From NCBI RefSeq assembly GCF_958979055.1, contig NC_084887.1, positions 22,813,044-22,877,043 on the forward strand: a stretch of 64,000 nt of DNA. Direction: 5' to 3'. The DNA is from Alnus glutinosa (taxonomy: Eukaryota > Streptophyta > Magnoliopsida > Fagales > Betulaceae). Shown here piece by piece: positions 11,301-21,866 of the stretch. The notes under the pieces were generated by a model. It ran no database searches. It was given only the letters and a program-made list of their open reading frames with translations, and had not been told where the DNA came from. Position 1 is the first letter of the stretch, and the number at the start of each line of letters is the position of its first letter. Position numbers and translations under genes: made by a program.

Positions 11301-12286
11301 CCAAGCTCGGCTGGGACCGACCCATTGAGCTCAGCGTAGACAAGATTCAATATAGTCAAATTCTGCAACTTCCCAATGGACTTTGGGATTGAACACCTTA
11401 ACGGATTGTATGAAAGGTCGAGTTTGGTCAGTGATTCTAACTCAGACAATTCCTCAGGCAACGGACCCGTTATTAAACAAGACGGCGAAAACAAGTTTTC
11501 AAGCTTTCTAAGCTTACCAATTTCTTTTGGAAACTGACCAGAAAACTCGTTAATGCCAATGTAAAGGCCAGTGAGGTTCTTTAAGTAACCAATTTCGGGT
11601 GGGATTGGACCAGAAAAGGAATTGTTTGATATGTCCATGGAGGTTAAAGACTGAAGCTTTGTGAAAAGTGTAAGTGGGAGAGAACCTGAGAGGAGGTTGC
11701 TTCCAATGTCCAAGAACTGCAGCCGGGTCAAGTTCCCGATCGGGGTCGGGACATTTCCGGTGAGAGCGTTGCCAGAGAGGTCCAGGGTTTGGAGCTTGTT
11801 CAGTTCTCCGAGCTGTTCTGGGATTTTACCGGTGAGAGAGTTCGGGCCGAGTTTGAGGGTGTGCAACTGAGTTAGCTCAAAGAGTTGGACCGGGATCTCC
11901 CCAGACAACTGGTTGTCGCCTAGAGAAAGCTCTTTCAGGCTTTGAAGGTTGGATATTTGAGGTGGGATTTGGCCGTAGAGGAAGTTGGAAGAGAGGTCGA
12001 GGGAAATGAGGCCGGTGAGAGAGAACAGTGAGGGAGACAGTGGGCCTTTGAGGGACCGTGTAGGTAGGGCGAGCTGGATGACTCGGCCGAGTTGGCACGA
12101 GACACCGACCCAGTGGCAATGGGAGGTTGATGGGTTCCACTCGGAAGAAAGAACATGTGGGTTTTCAAGTGAGCTTTGGAAGGAAAGGAGAGCTTTTCTT
12201 TCTGGGTTTTGCTCATTTTGGTCTGAAATGGCCATGAGGAATAGTTGAAGCACAAAAAGACTGAAAACTTGAAGCTTCACCGCCAT
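8396..12286 (-). CDS. EMS1: EMS1/EXS-like leucine-rich repeat receptor kinase, intronless
   Basis: One uninterrupted frame of 1296 residues. It has a signal peptide (residues 1-20, hydrophobic VFSLFVLQLFLMAI), an LRRNT segment ending HCHWVGVSC, then about thirty LRRs of plant type (GxIPxxLGxLxxLxxLDLS) from roughly 70 to 900. An island with IPSKPSLYFRQ and DLSFIQHHGVFDLS is the EMS1 signature. One transmembrane helix spans about 930-951 and a Ser/Thr kinase about 1015-1290: glycine loop IGDGGFGTVY, ATP lysine 1046 in AVKKL, HRDIKASN at 1142 and DFG at 1162, all intact (RD kinase). In Arabidopsis, EMS1 binds the peptide TPD1 with SERK co-receptors and sets tapetal cell fate in anthers. It is about 100 residues longer than the Arabidopsis protein (about 1192), mainly in extra LRRs. 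Start chosen because the signal peptide begins directly at this ATG. Confidence 0.95.
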   Translation of the reverse strand: MAVKLQVFSLFVLQLFLMAISDQNEQNPERKALLSFQSSLENPHVLSSEWNPSTSHCHWVGVSCQLGRVIQLALPTRSLKGPLSPSLFSLTGLISLDLSSNFLYGQIPPQISNLQSLKELSLGDNQLSGEIPVQLFELTQLHTLKLGPNSLTGKIPEQLGELNKLQTLDLSGNALTGNVPTPIGNLTRLQFLDIGSNLLSGSLPLTLFTKLQSLTSMDISNNSFSGPIPPEIGYLKNLTGLYIGINEFSGQFPKEIGKLRKLENLFSPSCLITGPLPEELSELESLTKLDLSYNPLRCSIPKSIGKLQNLTILNLVYAELNGSVPAELGNCRNLKTLMLSFNSLSGSLPEELSELPTLTFSAEKNELSGPLPSWLGKWGMMDSLLLSSNRFSGKIPPEIGNCSMLQHLSLSNNLLTGSIPEELCNAVSLIEIDLDSNFLSGTIEKTFVKCRNLSQLVLVNNQIIGSIPGYLSELPLMVVDLDSNNFTGIIPTSLWTSTNLMEFSAGNNLLEGTLPVEIGNAVALERLVLNNNQLKGTIPKEIGNLTALSFLNLNSNLLEGNIPTELGDCTALTTLDLGNNFLLGSIPEKLADLAQLQCLVLSHNNLSGSIPSKPSLYFRQATMPDLSFIQHHGVFDLSFNRLSGPIPEELGNCVVVVDLLISNNMLSGGIPRSLSRMTNLTTLDLSGNLLTGSIPPEVSESLKLQGLYLGNNQLTGTIPGSLGRLRSLVKLNLTGNRLSGLIPVSLGKLEALTHLDLSSNELNSELPASLSSMMNLVGLYVQQNRFSGRVDELFSNSMSWKIETMNLSSNFFYGKLPPSLGNFSYLTHLDLHGNFFAGDIPPDLGNLMQLEYFDLSWNRLSGHVPEKICSLTNLVFLNLAENRLEGPIPRSGICLNLSRISLAGNKNLCGRILGLDCQIRSLEKSALLNAWGLAGIVVGVVLIALTVAFALRRWITGSCRQNDPEDLEESKLKSFIDQNLYFLSSSRSKEPLSINVAMFQQPLLKLTLVDILQATNNFCKTNIIGDGGFGTVYKAILPNGKTVAVKKLSEAKTQGHREFMAEMETLGKVKHQNLVPLLGYCSIGEQKLLVYEYMVNGSLDLWLRNRTGALEVLDWDRRLKIATGAARGLAFLHHGFVPHIIHRDIKASNILLNEDFEPKVADFGLARLISACETHVTTDIAGTFGYIPPEYGQSGRSTSRGDVYSFGVILLELVTGKEPTGPDFKEIEGGNLVGWVFQKINKGQSADVLDPAVLNADSKQMMLQMLQISCVCLSDVPANRPTMLQVLKLLKAIRDE

Positions 12287-13886
12287 AGCCGCTAGCCGAT
12301 AAGTAATAAACTAGAGGTTTCTAGAGCGAAAATCGGTGTCTGAACTCTGAAGAGAGAAAAAGATGGCGAAGGTTATATGAAAAGGTCCATCATAAATCGA
12401 GAGGAATTGAGGTTGGGATTCTTGGGAAGTTTGAAAGCCATAGGTGAATGGTGATAGAGTAATACGCTGAGAGAGATGGACAGAGAGAGAGAGGTGTCCT
12501 GCGCCAAAAGCCAAAATAGGTTATATGTGTCAGAGAAGGGCACGCAGGTCACATGACTTTTAGCCCTTGTAACGGCAACGCTGTTTTTGTTTGCAAAGAA
12601 ACCCCCATAGACCTTGATATTTCCTTTTGTTATTTATCCTTTGAGACCAAACTTCTCTCAGAAAACCCGGCTTTTTGGTTGGGCATTTTGTTTTTGTTCT
12701 TTTTTTATTATTATTATTATTATTATTTTTAATTTATTTATATTTGTTCGTGCTTTCATGAATGCTTTGTCTTTGGTGGGTTTTTGCACTTTGCATGGCT
12801 CTAGATGCATGGCTGAGTAGAGTCTACAAATTCTAGCGTTTTGTATGTTTTTTTCTAACAATTTAATATTGGAAAACAAGAATCTTATCATATTAAAGAA
12901 AGCAAGATTCTACGAGGGCGGATTCCGCCACATTCTGCCACATTCTCTCTTTTTTCTTTTCGTGTCAATCTAGTTAAAAGCCAACACGCTTGCCTTCGTG
13001 GTCCGTATATTTTTATGTTTATTTTATTTTTTTATATATACTTCTAATAAAAATTATAAAAATGATTATATAGTAAATTTTAAATTTAACATTCTCTTTT
13101 TATATTTAAAGAGTTAAAAAATTAATATTATAATTTTTTTAATAACTTTTTTACAAACCGTATCAATATTTTTCCTCTTAGTGCCACAAATGTTGTTGGT
13201 ATTGCTGTTGGGGCTGGTGTTACTTATGGTTTTGTTTTTGAGTTTGTTGATTTGGTTGTAAACTTGTAGGCTTTGTGACCGCGTAAAAAGATGTTATAAT
13301 GTTGTAATTTTTCTAACAATATGAGCAGTTATTTAAAAATGAATAAACGTAGAGTTGCAGTGAAACGCCCAACTCATAGGAGTTATTTTTGTGATTCAAA
13401 AATAGTATTTATTTAAAATAGAGAAAATTTTAGAGAGTTTATTTTTATTTTTTTAAAGATTTTAAAAAGTGATTAATTAAACCAATAAAAGTAGTGTTTT
13501 TAGAGTTAGATTTGAATAAATTATGAGGACGGGATTGTGAATACTCTAAGGGTAAGGGTAAGGGTAAGGTACTATATATCCAAACTTTTTTATTCTGATG
13601 TGGTCTTAAATGAAATTAAAAAGGATAGAGGGACGAGGGTGAAAAAAGTAAAACTAAATCATCCTTTCAGATGTAAAAAATCAGCATTTCAGCGTGAGTT
13701 GTGTGAATATGTCCTTGAGAAAATGAGTAAAGGGAGGAAAAGCTTTTATGCTGACCGCTGAGCATCTACACAGACTACACAGGTACGGTGGCAAGCACAT
13801 TTAGAACATTTATCCAGTTTTTTCCTTTCCTATTTTTTTTTTATTATTAATTAAAGGAATCTTACATGTACATAAATCCAGATATT
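12287..13886. other. EMS1 upstream region and AT-rich spacer
   Basis: The first 300 bp, read on the minus strand, are the likely 5' leader and core promoter of the EMS1-like gene (CT/GA-rich near 12480-12500). Beyond lie a (TTA)n run at 12705-12726 and AT-rich DNA. The tail near 13520-13545 (GGATTGTGAATACTC followed by TAA) resembles a Harbinger-type MITE end, but no partner end was found. No gene supported. Confidence 0.45.
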
Positions 13887-14091
13887 TGTTATACACATTA
13901 CCAACTTTACACTCTCAGTGCGTGCTCTTTGATATAAATAGTAAAATTTACCGTGAAATTCAAAATTTAATAATAATTTTTACTATTACATAAAAAAGTG
14001 TGCATTTAAAAGTATTTTAATGAAAATTTTTATTATTACATCAGAAAAAGTGTACACTTAAGAGTGTGAAGTTGGTAATGTGTGTAGTATT
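13887..14091. repeat. MITE with ACACATTACCAACTTTACACTCT ends
   Basis: Left end ACACATTACCAACTTTACAC (13893 on) and right end GTGTGAAGTTGGTAATGTGT (14065-14084) are near-perfect inverted repeats of more than 20 bp, continuing outwards as ATAC/GTAT. Inside, two more mirrored words occur (TTTTTACTATTACAT and TTTTTATTATTACAT in direct order). Non-coding, about 200 bp. Confidence 0.7.
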
Positions 14092-16062
14092 TTTCTTTTA
14101 TTCATCGTGATTTTTACTGTCTTATCTACGAAGTGAATATTTGAGAGGATGTGTAACACTCATTTTTTTTATAATACATTTTTCTTTAAAAAAAAAATAA
14201 CAAATAATTTATAATAAAAAAATTCACAAAACACCATAAAAAAAAAAAAAAAAATTAAGTGTTGCAAGACAATTCACGCTTTTTGCGCATTAACACAAGC
14301 AAACAAAATGCTTTCTCAAGAGACGAGATTCCGGTTTTTGTTTTCACGAGGAAATTTCGGAAATAATAATAACAAAAAAAAAAAACATGAAATGGAGTGT
14401 TTCACAAAATTGTTGTGTGCATTGTACCTGTTTGTTTTTAATTTAATAAATAAATAAAATAAAATAATTTGTTCCTAGGAAAGAAGCGTGTCTCTAATGT
14501 TGTTTCTTATACAAAATCCAAAATTTGTATTTGATTGGGGGATTGGGGGGGACCCCTCTATTGTTGGGCCCCAGGAATTTCCCAAAGACTCCAGTCACAG
14601 TCCAAGATCCAGATTTTGAGACAAGGAGTTGCGAATTGACCAAAAAGCCCTAATAATGGACAGCGCTGGGATCGAAGCGATCTGCACCGGAAGGGTTGTT
14701 TTCGTTATTATCATTTACACATATTTTGACTTCAATATCAGGAGAAGAGATTTGATGAGACGTCAGTGTGGGCCTGAAGCTAAAGTCCCTCACCTGTGAG
14801 CTGTCCCTTCACTGGGAAGCATTGGATTGGATTTTTGTATATATTCTCCTGGGTTTTCTGTTTTTAAACCCTTTCAAATTTTTTTTTTATTATTTTTTTT
14901 TTTTTTAAAGTAAACCCTTTCAATTTTGGATTTGGCTTATTTGTTGTAAAAATCTATAACATATTTATTGTAATTTTTTCAAACAGTTTAAATTTAATTT
15001 TAATTTCTCTCTTTTTCATAAAAAAAAAAATTAAAATTAAATTTTGACAGTTAAAAATATTACAGCCCATATATATATATGTATCCAATCACTAAAATCG
15101 AGTCTAACTATCCAAAGATCTAAAGTTGTACATGGGTTGTTAGATATATATTTTCTTTATTTATTATTTTTGTTTGGGATGAATTATTATTTTTCCTTAC
15201 TAAATCCAACACAAAGTTGATAACTAATATTTACATTACATGTATTTGTTAAGAAGATGCATATACCACAAATTTTTTTTATTAATTTATTGCTACAATT
15301 ATATGCGGGTCAACAATATGGTCAATATTGTTGTAGAAAGAAGCTTCGAAGAGTCGTTTAGCGAAAAGAATAATAAAGATTCTCGCGGCTTCACGGGGTC
15401 TCAAACTTTGCGACACAACAAAAAACTCAGAGTACAATTGAAAAGAAGAATATAATGTCATTTCTAACACCTCCCCCATAAAATCCATCACCAATCCTAA
15501 ACAGTGTTGGTGCGGGGACTGAGGATGCCTCACTTCAAACTTCAAACTCAAAATCTCTTCTTTACTCTCATTTTCACTAACGAGTCAAATGGCATTTACG
15601 TGCTAAAGGTTCACGGGCAGTTTTAACTTTTAAGGCCACCCTTCCATTATGGGTAAGCTTATTACTGGGTTGCCCAACTCTTTTATTGTGTTTTACATGT
15701 TGAAATCGTTGCTCCAAAAAAAGAGAAAAAAAAAAAGAACTTAGTTCTCTTGAATTGATACCGCATTTCATCAAGTGAATCTAACTTCTTTGAATACAAA
15801 TAAATAAATAAACTTCTTTTTTTTATAAAAAAAAAAAAAAAAAAAGACACGAAATCTCCGTGTCGAGATCATAGCCTTCTTCTTATACCTATATTTATGG
15901 AAGATGACATTGATGAAACTATTGATGATCACCATGAGTTTGTTGGAGGGTGGACGTATCAGTACCTTCAAGATGTACATATTCAAGTTATTTTTCTAAC
16001 GTCCCAACTTTTAAATTTAACTAACCTCAATAAATGGATAATATGTCATTAATATACTACTT
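14092..16062. other. Intergenic DNA with one GC-richer island
   Basis: Mostly AT-rich. About 14530-14870 is GC-richer, with a run of G (GGGGGATTGGGGGGGACCCC) and a short frame from ATG 14656 (MDSAGIEAICTGR...). It could be a promoter and first exon of an unrecognised or decayed gene, but no family could be named. A few short frames at 15240-15990 are low-complexity. Confidence 0.4.
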
Positions 16063-16064
16063 AA

Positions 16065-16108
<44 letters not shown>
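16063..16108. repeat. (TTA)n microsatellite
   Basis: About fifteen TTA units. Confidence 0.9.
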
Positions 16109-16109
<1 letters not shown>

Positions 16110-16269
16110 GGATAGTGTGTAAATAATTTTTCAAAGCATTTTAAGCCCTTTTTTTAATACAACATTTTAAGCACTTATTCGCCGCAGACGTGCATAGTTT
16201 TCAGAAAGAAAAAACTTTATGATATGCATTTTTCTTTAAATTATGCAACATTCTACCATGTTAATTTTA

Positions 16270-17020
16270 GGGATAATTGCACCGTTGGTCCATATGGTAT
16301 GTCATAATTATTTTTCACTCCCTATGGTTTAAAAAGTGCATAGAAAGTCCCTGTGATATACAATAATTACAAATCGATACCTACAGTCAAATTCCATTAA
16401 AAATTTTAACAAATTCCGTCAAATGCCACGTCAACGCCACGTGGCGCTGACATGTCTATCTTAACAAAATAATATAAATTTATTAAAAAATAAATAAAAA
16501 ATACTTATTTTTTTGAAAAAATTAAAATTCAAAAAAAAAAAAACAAAAAAAAAAAAAGAAGGAAAAAGGTGACAAGGGGGTAGCGCGCGGCCACCCCCAG
16601 TGGCCGGGGGTGGCGCGGGGCCACCCCTAGTAGATATAGGGGTGGCCCAATGGCTACCCCTGGCCACTGGGGTGGCCGCGCGCCACCCTCGGCGGCTTCT
16701 GGGTGGTGCGCGGCCACCCCTTACCTGCCAGTTTTTTTTTTTTCTTCTTTTTTTTTTTAAAAAAATAAATAAATAAATAAATTTATTTATTAATAAATTT
16801 ATATTTTTTTATGAAGATGGACACGTGTTGCCAACTTATTGGCGACACGTGGCGCAGACGTGTAGGGCTAACAGATTCCGTCAAAATAGTGGATGGAAAA
16901 TTGACCCAAGGAGTAAAACGTAATTATTGTATATCACAGGGACCTCCCATGCACTTTTTAAACCATAAAGAGTAAAAAATAATTATAGCATACCATAGGG
17001 ACCAACGGTGCAATTATCCC
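16270..17020. mobile_element. Mutator-type non-autonomous element, 751 bp, with 9-bp target duplication
   Basis: The ends GGGATAATTGCACCGTTGGT and its reverse complement ACCAACGGTGCAATTATCCC are perfect over 20 bp and the inverted similarity continues for well over 100 bp (GGTATG, TTTTTCACTCC, AAACCATA, AAGTGCAT, ATATAC, CCGTCAA). Direct repeats TTAATTTTA flank it at 16261-16269 and 17021-17029: a 9-bp target duplication, the mark of Mutator-like transposition. The core (16570-16730) is very GC-rich with repeated GGCCACCCC words in both orientations. No transposase is present. Confidence 0.88.
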
Positions 17021-17029
17021 TTAATTTTA

Positions 17030-18317
17030 TAAAATATACTTTGGCAGCCCCCCAACTAATCGTCATTCTATCACTCTATAATTAGGGATGGAATTAGAAA
17101 TTCAATTTTAAGTAGGCTGTTGGATAACAAAAATAAAAATAAAAATCAAGGGCTAAAATAAGAAAAAAAAAAATACTTAATTGTTTTTCTAGCAAATTTT
17201 TTTTTTTCCACTAAAATACTATTTTTTGTTTGCGGGACCTTTTAATTATCAGATGAGTAATAACACTTTTTTATATTAATTTATTGTATCAATTTTATAT
17301 GGACTCTCCTAAAATGACATGAATTATTTTAAGCGACACTCATAAGACATATCTCAAGTAACACTTAATTTGAGTCTTTTTTTTTTTTTTTAAAAAAAAA
17401 AAAATTTTACTTAATAGAGAATCTATATTATAAATGGGTTTGTAATTATAATTGTTATATTAAAACTTGGATTTAATGTAATATTTATCAATTATTCTTT
17501 TTTAATTAATCATACCGTTACTCATTGCTCAACCGTATTGATAATGGGCTGCTACGTGGTCCCCAAAAAAATCAATGCAGATATTATGCAGTTACGTTCG
17601 TGCAGTTCGTGATAATTAATTAGTTAGTTCGCCGTTCGGCACAACAAGCGGAAATTAAATCCGCGAGACATTAGAAGTAAAGAGACAGGCCTGAAATAAT
17701 GAGTTGGTGTTAATTTCGTTACGACCGTACCATGGATAGTAAATATGTTATGTATCACACATTGATGGCCTGAATTTATGTATATCAATGACACCACTAG
17801 TACCATCACCATGGGATGGTAAAGGTATTTAATCATCAATAAATAAAGAAAAAAATTAGTTATGCCTGCAGGATGAAAGTCTTCAGTAAATAAGTTTCAC
17901 CAACTATTTCTGGACAAAATAAATGTTAGATGATCATACAATTTCTCTGTATTCTTATGCTCAAAAAATTATTGCTTTTTTATTTAATAGATTTAGAATT
18001 ATTTTAAGGGAAATTTTTTATTATTGATCTTTTTTATAATCGACCTAAATTACAAATCGCGCTCGTCGGAATTAAACCCATTGGCGGTGGCTTTGGATGT
18101 AAAAGTTTTTATTTTTTTTTTTATATTTAAAATGAAAACTTGAATAAACAAATTAAATTATAAAATATTTAAAACTGTTTTTATTTTTATGTCAATTTTT
18201 TTACGTCAATAACTCAGCAGGCCCCACATCTATGTCATGAATGGCATGAAAAGTGAAAACCTGCATGAAAGGATGCGTGCACGCATAGAGCCCATAGGAT
18301 TAAATATATATATATAA

Positions 18318-18350
<33 letters not shown>

Positions 18351-18639
18351 CGAATATGAGGGGTTTTATCATGGGATTCTTGAAACTGTGAAGAAAATGC
18401 CAGAAAACGGAAGATTGTGAAAAGATTGTGAAATGACTTGGAGTGAGTAAAAAGTAATAAATTTTCCTAGTGAATCTCTACCCCTCGGCCTCTATACTCT
18501 GTAAATTTATATTGCTATCTTTAAAGTGCACCTACAAAAGTGGCAGTGGACACAGAGAGATTCCTCTATTCTCTGTTTGGTGATGGATTGCTGATGGGTT
18601 GGACTGATCATAGGGGTTAAGAAATTTTTTTTTTTTTTT
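17030..18639. other. AT-rich intergenic DNA
   Basis: No gene recognised. Holds a (GA)n microsatellite at 18318-18345. Confidence 0.5.
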
Positions 18640-18965
18640 TTTGATAAAAAAATCCAAAGTTAATTAAGATAACATAATAAATAATTCAACAAAAATTCAT
18701 TATTGCTTAAAACATATAAATCACAGCAAGTTTTTTTTCTCATTGCTAATAATCTTGAATATATCATTTTCAATGTACATAACCAGACAATCATTCATTC
18801 ATTGATCTCCCATTCGATTATGTAAATGATTTTTAACAATATTCATCGTTAAAAATGTTTTTTCAATAGTTGATGTCGCAACTGGTAGAATCAATAAATC
18901 AATGATAATGTCACCAATGAATAAAGTAATAGATCTACTGGCATATTTGCTAACTATACCTTGAC
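18640..18965 (-). pseudogene. hAT transposase C-terminal remnant (TTF-type, hAT dimerisation domain)
   Basis: The minus-strand translation reads DLLILPVATSTIEKTF, then MNIVKNHLHNRMGDQ, a stop where tryptophan is usual, and MNDCLVMYIENDIFKIISNE. This is the order seen at the C-terminus of plant hAT-family 'TTF-type zinc finger' transposases (LPVATATVERAFSAMNIVKNRLRNRMGDQWMNDSL..., here quoted as a family pattern). The dimerisation domain is thus recognisable, but several stops follow and the DNA-binding and catalytic regions are absent. Terminal repeats were not found. Confidence 0.72.
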
Positions 18966-20375
18966 ACGATCTCGTTTAGAATTTCATTAAAGTTCAATAG
19001 AATTATATATATATATATACTTTTCCCTAATTTTTTTATTAGACATAAGACATGTGTCAGCTTTTTAGAGGTGTTAATGTGGACTTCCGTCAATTTTTGG
19101 ACGAAAGTTGTATGGAAGTACCATCTCCAATTCTCTATCTTTAACCTTAAACGAGCTAGGTACTATCTTTGATACGAAATGAACCACAAGCGGCAAAAAA
19201 TAAAATCTTTAAACCACAAAGGGTCAACCATATTTAACCCTTAAGTAAAAGAAAACCTTACTCACCCTAAAGAAAACAAATATTTTCTAAAAAGCGGTAG
19301 AAAATAACTTAAAATAAGATTTGGAAGTAAAAAAGGTAAATTTTGGGTTTGAAAAATGTGAGCACCAAAGAAAGCTTTATGGATTGGGCTCATATGGCTG
19401 TTTCTAATAAAAAAAAAATCTAGATTAAATTCTTCCTTCTTTCCTTAGTTCATAGATATTCTATCTACTAATAAAATATTTCTCAAATGTTTTTTAAAGT
19501 TAATTGAACAACTGCTTATAATTTTAATTTTTGCATGACTTGTTAATAATTGTTGATACAGTAATTGCATCTCATCAGTAGGCATTATAATTAAATTTGT
19601 AATAAAACCTAAAAGATTTTAAGGATATTGTCTTTCGTAGTTTTTTAAAATTCAATTATATATGATGATTGATGAGAGAGCCTTGTAGTACATATAGTCA
19701 TGATTGAACCACTTCTCCTTTGAAATAGAAAGTATGGGCTTGTGAATATGCATTTTTGAGCCTCTCAGGCCCAAAAGCCTTAAGTCTTGTCTTGGGTCCG
19801 ATTCTATCTAAATCCTTGGATTTTCAATTCTTTTATTGGCAGCCAGGCCCAAGAGGCGACCTTAGTTTTTAATTTCAATATAGTATAATAAATTTTAAAT
19901 TGATTTTTTTTTTTTATTTTATTTTTGGAAAAAAGAATGCTTCATTGATATATGAGAAATTACTGTGTTTTTTTTTTTTTTTAATCAAAACACTCCCTAA
20001 GGTTATGCGCCATGTTTGTCTAAACAGGGAAGCCGCGCTGCCCACCCCCAACGATGGCATGGCCTAGTGGCCGCCCCAATGCTTATGGTGGACGGTGGTG
20101 GGGTTGGCCCTACCTTTGGTATTTTTTTTGTTTTTATTTTTGTTTTTTTCTCTTTAATTAGAAAAAAGTTCATATGATTCTCTCAAACTATTTGTCCAAA
20201 TTTGAGAGAATTCGAGCATGTAATTATGAGAGACCATTTTTGTGACCCACCTGACTAAATAAAAATTGGGCTGCCCAACAACTTATCTGGTCAGGTACTA
20301 GGTCCCATAAGCGGTCTCTCACAATCACCTCGAGTTTGAACAAATAATTTGGAGGATCCTAATCCCCTTTAATTA
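18966..20375. other. Intergenic DNA with decayed transposon sequence
   Basis: No gene. About 19960-20120 has a GC-rich block with GTGGCCGCCCC and GTGGGGTTGGCCC words like the core of the Mutator-type element at 16270, within an AT-rich stretch. Word CTCCCTAAGGTT at 19990 recurs inverted as AACCTTAGGGAG near 20892 and 20922, and AATGCTTC at 19937 as GAAGCATT at 20965, so 19936-20972 may be an old inverted-repeat element. Confidence 0.35.
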
Positions 20376-20740
20376 CTACCAAATTGTCAATGTCTATTCC
20401 AAACTATAGACTGCTTCAATATCTCATCAAACTACCAAAAAATTGTCAATGTCTTCCCTCCAATGACAAAAAATACTGTTAATAAAAATAAAATAAAAAG
20501 TATTAAAAAACTAGAAGAAAAAAAATGGTTCTTGGAACAGGGGTGGAATTCTGTTCTAGGAACCAATTTTTTTTATTTTTTATTTTTTAAATTTATTGGG
20601 TTATATATGTCTTATTGAAAAATCTTTATGGTCAGTTTTGTCTTTTGATTGGCTTTAGGATATTGATAATTTTTGGTAGTTGGGGAGACATTTACAATTG
20701 TGTTGTAGTTTAAGGAGGGGTATGTTGACTTTTTACTTTT
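20376..20740. repeat. Inverted-repeat element with ACTACCAAAAATTGTCAATG ends
   Basis: CTACCAAATTGTCAATGTCT and AACTACCAAAAAATTGTCAA on the left are mirrored on the right by GATAATTTTTGGTAGTTGGG and AGACATTTACAATTGTGTTG. The repeats are diverged; the core contains GGTTCTTGGAACAG and its near inverse CTGTTCTAGGAACC (a local hairpin at 20526-20564). Non-coding. Confidence 0.5.
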
Positions 20741-21160
20741 TATTTTGTTTTTATATTTATGTTTTTTGTCATTTTTTTTTTTTCTTAAAAGGGATTGACA
20801 CATGTCACCTTTTGATTGTGTATGATGCGGCGCACCGTTAGAAATTTAACTAACGGAAGGTAGATAGAAAAATATATTTGATAACAATTGAAACCTTAGG
20901 GAGTAAATTGAGAAAATTTAAACCTTAGGGAATGATGATATAAAGTCATACTTCAGAGACCTTTGAAGCATTTTTTTTCCCTATTTTTTGAAATGCAAAA
21001 TTACTATAAAATTTGTGTATTAAATATTTTTTTACTATATCATTTCTGTAGATATAATATGCATAATTCATTTTTTAATTTCATTACAGCTTATTGTAGT
21101 TAAAATTTTTATCAATTTTAGTTTTAAAAAGCTTCTTTGCATAGAAACAACTGTTGTACA
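20741..21160. other. AT-rich flank of the CACTA element
   Basis: No gene or further repeat recognised beyond the possible old element noted at 19936-20972. Confidence 0.4.
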
Positions 21161-21340
21161 CACTACAAAAAACTTTGCATTTAATTTTAGTGGCGTGTCT
21201 GACTAACATGCCACTAAATTGTGGCGTGTCAAACATCCCCTTTCCCCGCGGCATGCCGCGCCATCTACAACAAAAGAACTCTCTCTCGCTATAGTCTCTC
21301 AATCTCAGCACCGGCGCACCGCTCTCCCCACGGTAACTCT

Positions 21341-21346
21341 CTCTCA

Positions 21347-21393
<47 letters not shown>
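21341..21393 (+). repeat. (CT)n microsatellite inside CACTA left arm
   Basis: Over twenty CT units. It creates artefactual Ser-Leu frames in two phases which were not called as genes. Confidence 0.9.
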
Positions 21394-21397
<4 letters not shown>

Positions 21398-21866
21398 CCA
21401 GCGCAGCCCAAGTCTGATGCTGGCCACCCACGACCGCCGAACACCGACACCGGCCACCTATGGTTAGTACCTCTTTGATTTTTTGTTTTTTGTTTTTTTG
21501 TTTTTTTTTTTTCTTTTTTTAATTATTTTTTTTTTCAATTATATATTAGATATCTTTATATATGTAAAATACATTTATTGTTTTGTGTTGTGTTTCAGTT
21601 TTTATTTTTGTTATTGTTTGGTTTTTTTGTTTTGAATTGTAGACGTTTTTGTGTTAACTGCTTGGTTTTTTATTTTTTTTTTATTGTTTGGTTTTTGAGG
21701 GATTTCATTATTGTTTGCTTTTTTGATATGAAGGAAAATGTCCAAGTTGATTAAATAGTAATTAGCTACACACTTTAGTTCTTCATCATCATAGTTGTAG
21801 TTATTATTATTAATAAAATTGCTCTTAATTTTATGAGTTATGATTAGTTGTGCGTTTATGCCATAA

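Noticed and set aside
13546-13570. TAAGGG repeats, possible interstitial telomere sequence
   Set aside because: The unit is GGGTAA/TAAGGG, not the plant TTTAGGG, and only about four units occur.
21219-21478. Ser-Leu repeat proteins
   Set aside because: Artefact of the CT microsatellite in the CACTA arm; open in several phases at once.
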